A stretch of 11,415 bases of DNA from Desulfobacteraceae bacterium (GTDB lineage: Bacteria; Desulfobacterota; Desulfobacteria; Desulfobacterales; Desulfosarcinaceae), in contig JALVRI010000442.1 of the NCBI GenBank assembly GCA_027031325.1, forward strand, positions 1 through 11,415. The letters are read 5' to 3'. The first letter of the stretch is position 1. Each line of letters begins with the position of its first letter. Of this stretch, positions 1-7,907 are shown in pieces. A program made the position numbers and the translations under genes. A model generated the notes under the pieces. That model saw nothing but the letters and a program-made list of their open reading frames with translations, did not search any database and had not been told where the DNA came from.

Positions 1-2421
1 GAACAGGTGGCGATGGGATTTATCCAGGTGGCCAACGAGGTGATGGTACGACCGATCCGCGAAATTTCAGTCATGCGGGGCTATGACATCAAGGAACATG
101 TCCTGGCGACCTTTGGCGGGGCAGGCCCCCAGCATGCCTGTGCCATAGCCCGGGCCCTGGGCATCGACACCATCTTCATCCATCGTTTTTCAGGTATCCT
201 TTCGGCCTACGGAATCGGCCTGGCCGATGTGGTGGTTGAAAAGCAAAAACCGTCTTCGGCCGTTTGGGGCAGGCAAGCCTGGCCCGGGTTGGAGGCGGTG
301 ATCGAGCAGTTGGAAAAAGAGGCCTTCCAAGATCTCGGCCGGCAGGGATTCGGGCCCGGCCAGGTTGAGAGCACGGCTTTTCTGAACCTGCGCTACGAGG
401 GAACAGATACGGCCATGATGATCGCCCGGCCGGATGACGATGATTTCGAGCGGGTCTTCAAGCAGACCTACCGCCGCGAGTTTGGCTTCGACCTGGAAGA
501 CAGAAAAATCCTGGTGGACGACATCCGTGTCAGGGCCAGGGGCAAAACCGGGAGCCTGCGCAAGCTGGAAATCGAGCCCGCCCAGGGGCCACCCAAGGTT
601 CTTGAGGAGGTGAAATGTTTCTTTGACGACAGCTGGCAGACAACAGCCGTCTACGACCTGGAAAACCTGGGCGCCGGCCACAGGATTTCAGGCCCGGCCA
701 TCATCATCCATGACACTTCCACCATAGTGGTCGAGCCGGGTTGCACGGCCGAAATAACCAGATTCGGAGATGTGCGGATCGCAGTTGGCGGCAATGTCGG
801 CAAGACGGTGGCCACCAGGGTCGATCCGATCCAGCTTTCGATTTTTTCAAACCTTTTCATGTCGATCGCCGAGCAGATGGGCAGGATGCTCCAAAAGACG
901 GCCATATCGACAAACATCAAGGAAAGGCTCGATTTTTCCTGCGCCCTTTTCGGACCCGGCGGCGAACTGGTTGCCAACGCGCCCCATCTCCCGGTCCACC
1001 TGGGAGCCATGAGTGAGGCGGTCAAAGAGCAAATCCGGCGCACCAAGGGAGACTTGCGGCCGGGCGATGTGCTGGTTTCCAACCATCCGGCCGCCGGCGG
1101 CAGCCATTTGCCGGATATCACGGTTATCACACCGGTTTTCAAGAATGATGAAATCATTTTCTGGGTGGCCTCCAGGGGACATCATGCCGACGTGGGTGGA
1201 ATTTCCCCCGGCTCCATGCCGCCCAATTCCAGGCGGATTGAAGAAGAAGGAGCCTGCATAACCTCTTTCAAGCTCGTACGCGACGGACGTTTCCAGGAGG
1301 AAGGGATAAGCCGGCTGCTGCTTGCACCGGGGCAACTGAAGCCGGGTCCCGGGCGGCCGCCCATTTCAGGCACCCGGTTGCTTGCCGATAACATTTCCGA
1401 TCTCAAGGCTCAGGTTGCGGCCAACCAGAAAGGCATCGAGCTTGTCCTGGAGATGGTGGAACATTACGGCCTGGACGTGGTCCAGGCTTACATGGGGCAT
1501 GTCCAGGATGCGGCCGAACAGGCCGTGCGGCAGCGCCTGCGGGAACTTTCCAAGGCCAAGCAGATGGCGCCGGTCGACAGCGTAAGTGCCGCCGATTACC
1601 TGGACGACGGCAGTAGAATCAGCCTCAAGCTGACCATAGACCGCCGTGACGGAAGCGCGGTTTTCGATTTTGGTGGCACCGGCCCGGAGATATGGGGCAA
1701 TTGCAATGCCCCCAAGGCCGTGACCAAATCGGCCATTCTCTATTGCCTGCGCTGTCTGATCGAAAAGGAACTGCCCCTGAATCATGGCTGCATGATCCCG
1801 ATTACGGTCAAGATCCCTCCCGGCAGCCTGCTGGACCCTTCACCCGGTGCGGCGGTGGTGGGTGGCAACGTGCTGACCTCCCAGCGGGTGGTGGACGTGG
1901 TTCTGAAGGCTTTCGGGGTGGCGGCTGCCTCTCAGGGTTGCATGAACAATTTCACATTCGGTAATCAAAATTTCGGCTATTACGAAACCATAGGCGGAGG
2001 TGCCGGCGCAGGCCCCACTTGGCATGGCCAGACCGGCGTTCATACCCACATGACCAATACCCGGATTACCGATCCGGAGATTCTCGAAAGACGCTACCCC
2101 ATATTGTTGCACCAGTTCTCCATCCGGCGTGGATCAGGCGGCAAGGGGCGCTTCAACGGAGGAGACGGCCTGATCCGGGAAGTGGAATTCCTGGAGCCGT
2201 TGAACGTGGCCATCCTGTCGGAAAGGAGGGTGTATGCTCCATACGGTCTTGAAGGCGGACGGCCCGGCAAGCGGGGTGTCAATCTGTTCATCCGTCAAGA
2301 CGGTACGGTTCTGAACATGGGGGCCAAGAACGAAATTCAGGCTCTGCCGGGGGATCGTTTCCGGATCCTGACCCCGGGTGGGGGTGGCTTTGGCGCTCCA
2401 GGTGATGACCGGGCCGGGTAA
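1..2421 (+). CDS. 5-oxoprolinase, fused HyuA-HyuB (OPLAH type), 5' truncated by window
   Basis: The frame is open from base 1, so the true start lies upstream; 806 residues are visible. Residues 1 to about 265 are the C-terminal part of a HyuA domain, including F38-GGAGPQHACAIARALG and an SGILSAYG segment, both typical of OPLAH enzymes. A complete HyuB domain runs from about 274 to the end. It shows SNHPAAGGSHLPD (360-372), RGHHADVGG (392-400), a GGGAGAG loop near 665, HMTNTRITDPEILERRYP (from 683) and a Gly-rich RRGSGGKGRFNGGDG (709 on). The family hydrolyses 5-oxo-L-proline to L-glutamate with ATP in the cytoplasm. Bacterial homologues are often split into two subunits, while this one is a single chain like the eukaryotic enzyme, normally about 1200-1300 residues, so roughly a third is missing here. 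Hydantoinase or acetone-carboxylase-like relatives share the fold, but the motif details favour 5-oxoprolinase. It ends in TAA. No strong intrinsic terminator follows. Confidence 0.9.
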   Translation, partial: EQVAMGFIQVANEVMVRPIREISVMRGYDIKEHVLATFGGAGPQHACAIARALGIDTIFIHRFSGILSAYGIGLADVVVEKQKPSSAVWGRQAWPGLEAVIEQLEKEAFQDLGRQGFGPGQVESTAFLNLRYEGTDTAMMIARPDDDDFERVFKQTYRREFGFDLEDRKILVDDIRVRARGKTGSLRKLEIEPAQGPPKVLEEVKCFFDDSWQTTAVYDLENLGAGHRISGPAIIIHDTSTIVVEPGCTAEITRFGDVRIAVGGNVGKTVATRVDPIQLSIFSNLFMSIAEQMGRMLQKTAISTNIKERLDFSCALFGPGGELVANAPHLPVHLGAMSEAVKEQIRRTKGDLRPGDVLVSNHPAAGGSHLPDITVITPVFKNDEIIFWVASRGHHADVGGISPGSMPPNSRRIEEEGACITSFKLVRDGRFQEEGISRLLLAPGQLKPGPGRPPISGTRLLADNISDLKAQVAANQKGIELVLEMVEHYGLDVVQAYMGHVQDAAEQAVRQRLRELSKAKQMAPVDSVSAADYLDDGSRISLKLTIDRRDGSAVFDFGGTGPEIWGNCNAPKAVTKSAILYCLRCLIEKELPLNHGCMIPITVKIPPGSLLDPSPGAAVVGGNVLTSQRVVDVVLKAFGVAAASQGCMNNFTFGNQNFGYYETIGGGAGAGPTWHGQTGVHTHMTNTRITDPEILERRYPILLHQFSIRRGSGGKGRFNGGDGLIREVEFLEPLNVAILSERRVYAPYGLEGGRPGKRGVNLFIRQDGTVLNMGAKNEIQALPGDRFRILTPGGGGFGAPGDDRAG

Positions 2422-2423
2422 GG

Positions 2424-2435
2424 TCGCCGCGGCGA
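2424..2435. repeat. 12-bp perfect palindrome after the 5-oxoprolinase stop
   Basis: TCGCCGCGGCGA is a perfect 12-bp palindrome starting 3 bases after the TAA stop. With no loop it is not a good hairpin, and no T-run follows directly; the nearest T-run is near 2459-2463. It could be a protein-binding dyad or simply GC-rich chance. I do not call it a terminator. Confidence 0.3.
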
Positions 2436-2548
2436 AACCGGGGGCCTTGGGGTAACCATTTTTGCAAGCCCTTAATCCCGGGTGTTGGAGACCTTGGAAA
2501 GGAAGATGCGAGACAAAGATTCTCAAGTCCTTTGACAAGCGGGACGAT

Positions 2549-2578
2549 TTGACGTAATTAGGCCCAAACCGTTATCGT
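2549..2578 (+). promoter_or_regulatory. Candidate sigma70-type promoter for the permease gene
   Basis: TTGACG (2549-2554) is followed after 18 bp by TATCGT (2573-2578), which matches the key T-A-T and final T of a -10 box. A second TTGACA sits at 2532-2537, but its best -10 is poor. The element lies in the 225-bp gap before the permease ATG at 2647, leaving a leader of roughly 60 bases. This is a consensus match by eye only. Confidence 0.4.
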
Positions 2579-2600
2579 AAAAGGCAGACGCTACGTAATT
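2552..2600. repeat. Direct repeat ACGTAATT, two copies 41 bp apart
   Basis: ACGTAATT occurs at 2552-2559 and again at 2593-2600. Both copies are followed by a GGCC within a few bases, so the similarity extends slightly beyond the 8-mer. The 41-bp centre-to-centre distance is close to four helical turns, which would place two bound proteins on the same DNA face. The first copy overlaps the candidate -35 region and the second falls just downstream of the -10, as an operator pair could. The AT-rich repeat stands out in GC-rich surroundings. It may still be chance. Confidence 0.35.
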
Positions 2601-2646
2601 GCGGCCGACAGCAACCGAAGCTGAAGTCAAAGGACAGGGAATCAGA

Positions 2647-4440
2647 ATGCAACAACCGGCAACCGTTACCACGACCAACGGCCAGGCATCGGTAAAGGAA
2701 CTGCTTTCCGGTACCAAACCCCACCGGCGCCTCAATCAGTGGCTGGCAACCGGCATATGTGGCAATGACATAACCAGTTCCTGTCTATATGTCTCTGCCA
2801 TTGCAGCCGTCTATGCCGGAGCCCTGGCACCGGTGGTCCTGCTGCTTGTCATCGGGGTATTGTACCTTTACAAGAAGGTTTACACCGAGGTTGTCGAAGC
2901 CCTTCCCCTCAACGGCGGAACCTATAACTGCCTTCTCAACAGCACCTCCAAGTTCGCCGCCGCCATGGCCGCCTGTATGACCATCCTGTCATACGTGGCC
3001 ACGGCCGTGATTTCGGCCAAGACAGGGGTGGAATACCTGCATACCCTTTTGCCCCAGATAGACGTCTTGACCGGCACCATAATAGTGCTGGGGTGCTTTG
3101 CCGCCCTGGCCATCGCCGGAATCACCGAGTCGGCGGTCGTGGCCCTGACGATTTTCATTTTCCACATGAGCGTCCTGGCTATTTTTTGCCTTGTCGGATT
3201 TTCCAGGGTCCTGGGTGACTTTTCGATCCTCAGGGCCAACCTGTCCCAGATTCCAACCGGTTCAAACCTGGCTATGGCCCTGTTTCTCGGGTTTTCGGCC
3301 GCCCTGCTGGGTATCAGTGGTTTCGAAAGTTCAGCCAACTTCGTCGAGGAGCAGGATACGGGCGTTTTTCGTAAAACCTTGCGCAACATGCTGGTTGCCG
3401 TGGCGGTGATCAATCCCCTGACATCCATCCTGTCCCTGATGATGCTTCCCCTGGCAAAGATCGTGGTCGCCAAGGACTACCTGCTTTCGGAAATGGCCGG
3501 GATGATGGGAGGCCAGGTTTTCAAAACGATTCTGGTCATCGATGCTGCGGCGGTACTGGCAGGTGCGGTGCTCACTTCATTCGTGGGTGTTACGGGATTG
3601 GTCCAGCGAATGGTCCTGGACCAATGCCTGCCCCAGTTCCTGCTCAAGCAGAACCGGCGGGGGACCTGTCACCGAATCATCATTGCCTTCTTTTTCCTCT
3701 GCTCCTCGATCATGATCGTAACCAGCGGCAATCTCCTGGCCCTGGCCGGGGTTTACACCATCTCTTTCCTGGCTGTCATGACCCTGTTCGGCCTGGGCAA
3801 CGTGCTGCTGAAGGTACGGCGCAGTGAATTAAAGCGCACTTACAGGGCCGGCTGGGCCACCATAATCCTGGCAGTGACCGCCACCAGCGTCGGTATTGTG
3901 GGCAACGTCATAATCGATCACCGGAACTTTTTCTATTTCATGCACTATTTCATTCCCACCGCCTTGCTGGTAGTCTTGATGTATCTACGGATACCGATTT
4001 TACGCACCCAGCTCCAGCTGCTCAACAACCTGATCGCCAAGATCCTGATTCTGCGGACCAAGGTGGTGGACATGATAACCTCCATCACCAACCAGCAGGT
4101 GATCCTGTTTACCCGTGGAGGAGAACTGCGGCGGCTCCACCTGGCTTTTGATTACATCCGGACCAACGAATCCAGCCGGTCGATAATAGTTTTCCACCTT
4201 TACCCTGCTGCTGAACTGGACCAATCCCAACAGATCAAAGAATCCCTGAAAGTCCTGGAAAAGATTTTCCCGGAATTTCAGATCAGCTTTCATTCCCGCC
4301 AGGGTACGTTTGGACCCGAAATAATCCGTGAGGTCTCCAGGCAGTTCGGGGTGGCCACAAACAACATTTTTATCGGCGCCCCGGAGCAGAAACATTCTTT
4401 TTCCATCCGGGACCTTGGGGGGGTGCGGGTTATTTTCTGA
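2647..4440 (+). CDS. APC-family amino-acid permease with C-terminal Usp-like domain
   Basis: This 597-residue integral membrane protein has a chain of hydrophobic helices over residues 45-450, about 12 by eye. It carries APC-superfamily hallmarks: an N-terminal helix with GICGNDITSSCLY, a conserved LPLNGGTYN loop (residues 87-94) and GFESSANFVEEQ (225-236), the usual acidic loop after TM6. From about 480 to the end is a soluble alpha/beta region (VILFTRGG, SIIVFHLYP, NNIFIGAP) that resembles a universal-stress-protein-like domain on the cytoplasmic side; similar tails occur in some APC and CCC transporters. I chose ATG 2647 over TTG 2599 because AGGGA (2636-2640) sits 6 nt upstream of the ATG. 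The substrate is not readable from sequence; the 5-oxoprolinase neighbour hints at glutamate, oxoproline or a related amino acid. A gap with its own candidate promoter suggests separate transcription. Confidence 0.85.
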   Translation: MQQPATVTTTNGQASVKELLSGTKPHRRLNQWLATGICGNDITSSCLYVSAIAAVYAGALAPVVLLLVIGVLYLYKKVYTEVVEALPLNGGTYNCLLNSTSKFAAAMAACMTILSYVATAVISAKTGVEYLHTLLPQIDVLTGTIIVLGCFAALAIAGITESAVVALTIFIFHMSVLAIFCLVGFSRVLGDFSILRANLSQIPTGSNLAMALFLGFSAALLGISGFESSANFVEEQDTGVFRKTLRNMLVAVAVINPLTSILSLMMLPLAKIVVAKDYLLSEMAGMMGGQVFKTILVIDAAAVLAGAVLTSFVGVTGLVQRMVLDQCLPQFLLKQNRRGTCHRIIIAFFFLCSSIMIVTSGNLLALAGVYTISFLAVMTLFGLGNVLLKVRRSELKRTYRAGWATIILAVTATSVGIVGNVIIDHRNFFYFMHYFIPTALLVVLMYLRIPILRTQLQLLNNLIAKILILRTKVVDMITSITNQQVILFTRGGELRRLHLAFDYIRTNESSRSIIVFHLYPAAELDQSQQIKESLKVLEKIFPEFQISFHSRQGTFGPEIIREVSRQFGVATNNIFIGAPEQKHSFSIRDLGGVRVIF

Positions 4441-4502
4441 ACCTCGCCTGACGAATCTAAACTTTCCAGACCGCCTTCCGATATTAGTCTAGCAAGGAAC
4501 GT

Positions 4503-4528
4503 ATTTTCCGGCCCCGGCCACGGAAAAT
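4503..4528. repeat. Perfect 8-bp inverted repeat upstream of the histidine kinase gene
   Basis: ATTTTCCG (4503-4510) and CGGAAAAT (4521-4528) are exact reverse complements around a 10-nt loop rich in G and C, within which GGCC/GGCC could pair further. It ends 34 bp before the kinase ATG and 63 bp after the permease stop. No T-run follows on either strand, so it is a poor intrinsic terminator. An operator dyad or a leader hairpin controlling the kinase fits better. Confidence 0.45.
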
Positions 4529-4562
4529 CGATCGGCATCCTCCAAAAGCAAGGGTTCTGGAG

Positions 4563-7500
4563 ATGGAAAAGAGCATCAAAACCAGGTTTCTGAAAGTCGT
4601 GGTCATCATGGTGACGGCGGGGATGGCTTTGTCCGGCGGGGTAGCCTACTGGATAACCAGCGATGCCATTTTTCAGAAAGCCAAGTACTCCATGCAGGAA
4701 ACGACGGCCGGCATGGCAGAAGGTATGGCCGAATGGATCGACATCCGGGAGACCGAGATGCTCAACTGGTGCCGTGACCCCCTGATGCACATTGCTTTGG
4801 AAGATCGCAGCGTCAGCAGCCGGGCCCGCCATAGCCTAAACGCTTATCTCGTCAGGTTGGTGGCGGCTTATCCAACCTTTGAGAGACTCGCCCTGGCCGA
4901 CAGCAGCGGAAAAGTGGTGGCGGCCTCGAATTTTTACATAACCAGGGAAAAAGATCTAGGCACCCGGAAGTTTTTCCAGCAGGCCATCGCGGGCAATATT
5001 GTATACTCGGACGTGTTTGCAAGCCGCGACAGCGGTAAACCTGTCTTCGTGATCGCCGTGCCGGTGATAGGCCGTGATTTCGATCGCATCGGTGTACTGG
5101 CCGGATACGTTGCTTTCCAAGAGCTGAGCGACAATTTCATGAACCTCGGGGGGCGCCGGAAAAGCGAGCGGATCATGATCTACGATGCCGAGGCAAAGCT
5201 TCTGGCGGCTTTGAACACTTCCTCGCCGGGTCCCGACCCGGAAGTCGGTACCTGTCTCAAGATAGGCCGGTTCAGGTCTGTGACCAGGGGTATGTTCAAC
5301 TGGTTTTGCTACGGCAAGCGGCACATCGTAGCGGTGGACACGGTGTCCCAGACCGGCTGGAGGGTTGCCGTGGCCGTTCCGCAGCAGGACCTGTTGGCTC
5401 CGGCACGCAAGATCGGCATTTTCAGTTTGGGAATCATCCTAGTGGTAAACTTTTTGTCGATATACGCCATTGCGGTTTTGTATCGCCGCTTGATCTGGAC
5501 CCCCCTCCAGGCTTTGATAAAAGGTATCAGGCACTACGGAGAGCCCGACGGCAACGATCGTATCGAGCTTGCAATCCAGGACGAATTTGCCCTCCTGGCC
5601 GAAGCTTTCAACCAGATGGCCGGCCGGCTGCAGGAATCCACGGTCTCAATGGCGGAGCTGGAGAAGGCCAAGCGCCGTTTCCAGGACGTGGCTGCCTGTA
5701 CCGGCGACTGGATCTGGGAGACCGATCCCAATGGGGTATTCACCTATGCCAGCCAGGCGGTTGAAAAGATAATCGGCTACCGTCCGGAACAAGTCGTGGG
5801 TACCAAGTTCAGCGAATATTTCGACCCGGAAGGAATGGATGCCTGGCGGCGGGAAATCCATCCGGCCACAAAAGAAGGCCGTCCTTTCAAGGAAAAGGTG
5901 ATCTCCATGCGCCACGCCGATGGCCGCAGGGTATGGGTCGAGGTGAGCGGGACCCCCGTCAAGTGGTCTTTTGGTTTCGTGGCCGGTTTCAGGGGTGCCG
6001 GCCGGGATATCACCCAGCGGATCAAGGATCACCGGGAACTGGAAGCCGCCAAGCTGGCGGCTGAAAAGGCCAACCGGGCCAAGAGCGCCTTTGTGGCCAA
6101 CATGAGCCACGAGATCCGTACTCCCATGAACGGTATAATCGGCATGACCAACTTCCTGCTCGAAACAGACCTTACCCCCGAGCAGCGCGAATACGTCAAG
6201 CTGGTTGAACAAAGCGCCGACAACCTGATGATCATCATCAACGACATTCTCGATTTTTCAAAGATCGAGGCCGGCAAGCTGGAACTGGAGACCATCGATT
6301 TCGACTTGCGCAACGTGGTGGAGGAAACGGCTCAGCTCTTGTCCACCAAGGCCCATGAAAAGAATCTTGAGATGGCTGTCCTGTTTGATCCCCAGGTTCC
6401 GTCCCTGCTGCGGGGAGACCCCAGCAGGCTGCGCCAGGTATTGATCAACCTGGCCGGAAACGCCATCAAGTTCACCGACAAAGGCGAGGTAAACATCAGT
6501 GTTTCGCTGGAAGACGAGGACCGGGAGCGGGTGTGCCTGAAGTTTATGGTCAAGGATACGGGCATCGGGATTCCGGCCGACAGGCTGGACAAGATTTTCA
6601 AGGCTTTTTCCCAGGTGGATTCTTCCACCACCAGGCAATACGGCGGTACCGGCCTGGGATTGACCATCAGCAAGAAGCTGGTTGAAATGATGGGCGGCAG
6701 CATCGGGGTCGATAGCATCGAGGGCCAGGGATCAGTCTTCTGGTTTACGGCCGAGTTCCTGCGCCAGCCCAAGGTTGCCGAGAAAATACGCCGGATCCCG
6801 GTGGATATCAGCAGCAAGCGAATCCTGGTGGTGGACGACAATGTCACCAACCAGGAGGTCTTGTCGACTTACCTGCGTTTATGGAAATGCCGCTTCGAGG
6901 TGGCAGGCAGCGGCCCGGAAGCCCTCAAGCTGATGCACAAGGCCGTGGAGGAAGATGATCCTTTCCGCCTGGCCATAATCGATTACATGATGCCGGAAAT
7001 GGACGGGCGCTCACTGGGGCTGGCAATCAAGGCCGATCCCCGGCTTGAAGATACCCTCCTGGTAATGCTGACCTCCCATGGAATCCGGGGTGATGCGGAA
7101 CGAATGCAAAAAGCCGGATTTGCAGCCTACCTGAGAAAACCGATCAAGCAGTCCGTACTCCACGATTGCCTGGTAGCGGTGATAAGGGGCCGGGATGCAG
7201 GTTCCCCCAAGGACGGCGCCCCCCTGGTAACCCGCCACAGCATCAACGAGCAGCGCCACAAGAATGCAAGAATTCTGCTGGTCGAGGACAATATCGTAAA
7301 TCAGAAAGTGGCCTTGAAAATGCTGTCCAACTTCGGCTTCACGGCCAAGGTGGCCAACAACGGTAAAGAGGCCCTGGAATTGCTGCGCAAGGAGCGCTTC
7401 GACCTTGTCCTGATGGACGTCCAGATGCCGGAAATGGACGGCCTGGAGGCCACCGCCATGATCCGCCGGCCTGACAGCCGGGTCCTCGATCCGCAGGTGC

Positions 7501-7712
7501 CCATCATCGCCATGACGGCCAATGCGATGAAGGGCGACCGGGAAAAATGCCTCCAGGCCGGGATGAACGATTATATCTCCAAGCCTGTCAACACTAAGCA
7601 ATTACAGGAAAAAGTTACAAAATGGCTTGCCGGTTCATCCGGAGCCGCTGACACTGCCGACAACGATTATAAAGCAGTCCAGGGCAACAATGAAAAAAAG
7701 GCGGCGGTTTGA
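4563..7712 (+). CDS. Membrane hybrid sensor histidine kinase: Cache-HAMP-PAS-HisKA-HATPase-REC-REC
   Basis: The protein has 1049 residues. TM1 is about 9-31. A periplasmic dCache-like sensor (about 32-280) contains the signature RKFFQQAIAGN then SGKPVFVIAVPV. TM2 is about 284-306, HAMP about 308-360 and PAS about 371-490. HisKA follows with phospho-acceptor H516 in NMSHEIRTPMNG. The ATPase shows an N-box at N629/N633, DTGIGIP from D665 and GGTGLGL from G694. REC1 has D758-D759, acceptor D807 and a K in LRKP. REC2 has E908-D909, acceptor D952 and a K in ISKP. All catalytic positions look intact. There is no C-terminal HPt; the tail after REC2 is short and polar. It should sense an extracytoplasmic small molecule and autophosphorylate, then pass phosphate inward to its own receivers and on to an external HPt or regulator. 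No partner is in the window. The start is ATG with AGGG 8 nt upstream (4551-4554). The ligand is unknown. Confidence 0.93.
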   Translation: MEKSIKTRFLKVVVIMVTAGMALSGGVAYWITSDAIFQKAKYSMQETTAGMAEGMAEWIDIRETEMLNWCRDPLMHIALEDRSVSSRARHSLNAYLVRLVAAYPTFERLALADSSGKVVAASNFYITREKDLGTRKFFQQAIAGNIVYSDVFASRDSGKPVFVIAVPVIGRDFDRIGVLAGYVAFQELSDNFMNLGGRRKSERIMIYDAEAKLLAALNTSSPGPDPEVGTCLKIGRFRSVTRGMFNWFCYGKRHIVAVDTVSQTGWRVAVAVPQQDLLAPARKIGIFSLGIILVVNFLSIYAIAVLYRRLIWTPLQALIKGIRHYGEPDGNDRIELAIQDEFALLAEAFNQMAGRLQESTVSMAELEKAKRRFQDVAACTGDWIWETDPNGVFTYASQAVEKIIGYRPEQVVGTKFSEYFDPEGMDAWRREIHPATKEGRPFKEKVISMRHADGRRVWVEVSGTPVKWSFGFVAGFRGAGRDITQRIKDHRELEAAKLAAEKANRAKSAFVANMSHEIRTPMNGIIGMTNFLLETDLTPEQREYVKLVEQSADNLMIIINDILDFSKIEAGKLELETIDFDLRNVVEETAQLLSTKAHEKNLEMAVLFDPQVPSLLRGDPSRLRQVLINLAGNAIKFTDKGEVNISVSLEDEDRERVCLKFMVKDTGIGIPADRLDKIFKAFSQVDSSTTRQYGGTGLGLTISKKLVEMMGGSIGVDSIEGQGSVFWFTAEFLRQPKVAEKIRRIPVDISSKRILVVDDNVTNQEVLSTYLRLWKCRFEVAGSGPEALKLMHKAVEEDDPFRLAIIDYMMPEMDGRSLGLAIKADPRLEDTLLVMLTSHGIRGDAERMQKAGFAAYLRKPIKQSVLHDCLVAVIRGRDAGSPKDGAPLVTRHSINEQRHKNARILLVEDNIVNQKVALKMLSNFGFTAKVANNGKEALELLRKERFDLVLMDVQMPEMDGLEATAMIRRPDSRVLDPQVPIIAMTANAMKGDREKCLQAGMNDYISKPVNTKQLQEKVTKWLAGSSGAADTADNDYKAVQGNNEKKAAV

Positions 7713-7907
7713 CATGCACCCATTTTCCTCTGGTTTTTCCCGGCCTGCTCCCAAGCCGATTTTCTACCACTCCATCCAGTCTGATACTCATGCTGCTTGA
7801 CCCTGCCCGGGGGGGTTGATATGGATGTATTTATCCTGCAGGGCTCGGGCAGGGCGGATTGTCGCAGCCGGAGCGTTTGACTCAACGGTGGAGAGAGTTG
7901 TTTATTG
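7713..7907 (+). other. Non-coding gap before the DHH-like gene
   Basis: This 195-bp stretch holds no convincing gene. It contains the 7801-7854 inverted repeat, listed separately. It also has a weak promoter candidate, TTGACC (7797-7802) with TATGGA (7820-7825) after 17 bp, which would overlap the first arm of that repeat. The ribosome site GGAGAG at 7890-7895 belongs to the downstream gene. I recognise no riboswitch or other RNA family here. Confidence 0.4.
7801..7854 (+). repeat. 9-bp perfect inverted repeat, potential leader hairpin
   Basis: CCCTGCCCG (7801-7809) and CGGGCAGGG (7846-7854) are exact reverse complements separated by 36 bases. In RNA a G-U and a G-C pair can add two more steps inward. 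The loop contains an AT-rich stretch. It lies 88 bp after the kinase stop and 53 bp before the next ATG. No T-run follows, so an intrinsic terminator is unlikely. A leader structure, mRNA-stability element or protein-binding dyad are alternatives. Confidence 0.45.

Noticed and set aside
2443..2471. Possible terminator hairpin (GGGCCTTG with CAAGCCC) after the 5-oxoprolinase
   Set aside because: The stem needs a bulge and has a 15-nt loop, and the T-run falls in the loop rather than after the stem.
2599..2646. TTG start at 2599 for the permease, adding 16 residues
   Set aside because: The ATG at 2647 has AGGGA 6 nt upstream, while the TTG lies in the repeat/promoter region with no good ribosome site and the extra residues are not family-like.
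2922..3473. 183-codon open frame on the minus strand
   Set aside because: It is antisense to permease membrane helices, with low-complexity Arg/Ala-rich composition typical of shadow frames.
4290..4832. 180-codon minus-strand frame spanning the permease-kinase gap
   Set aside because: Most of it is antisense to the two coding ends, and it has no recognisable motif.
5646..6212. 188-codon open frame on the minus strand
   Set aside because: It is antisense to the PAS and HisKA region of a clearly real gene and shows no domain or ribosome site.
7011..7601. 196-codon open frame on the minus strand
   Set aside because: It lies antisense inside the two receiver domains of the kinase, has no recognisable family and is a product of GC-rich codon bias.
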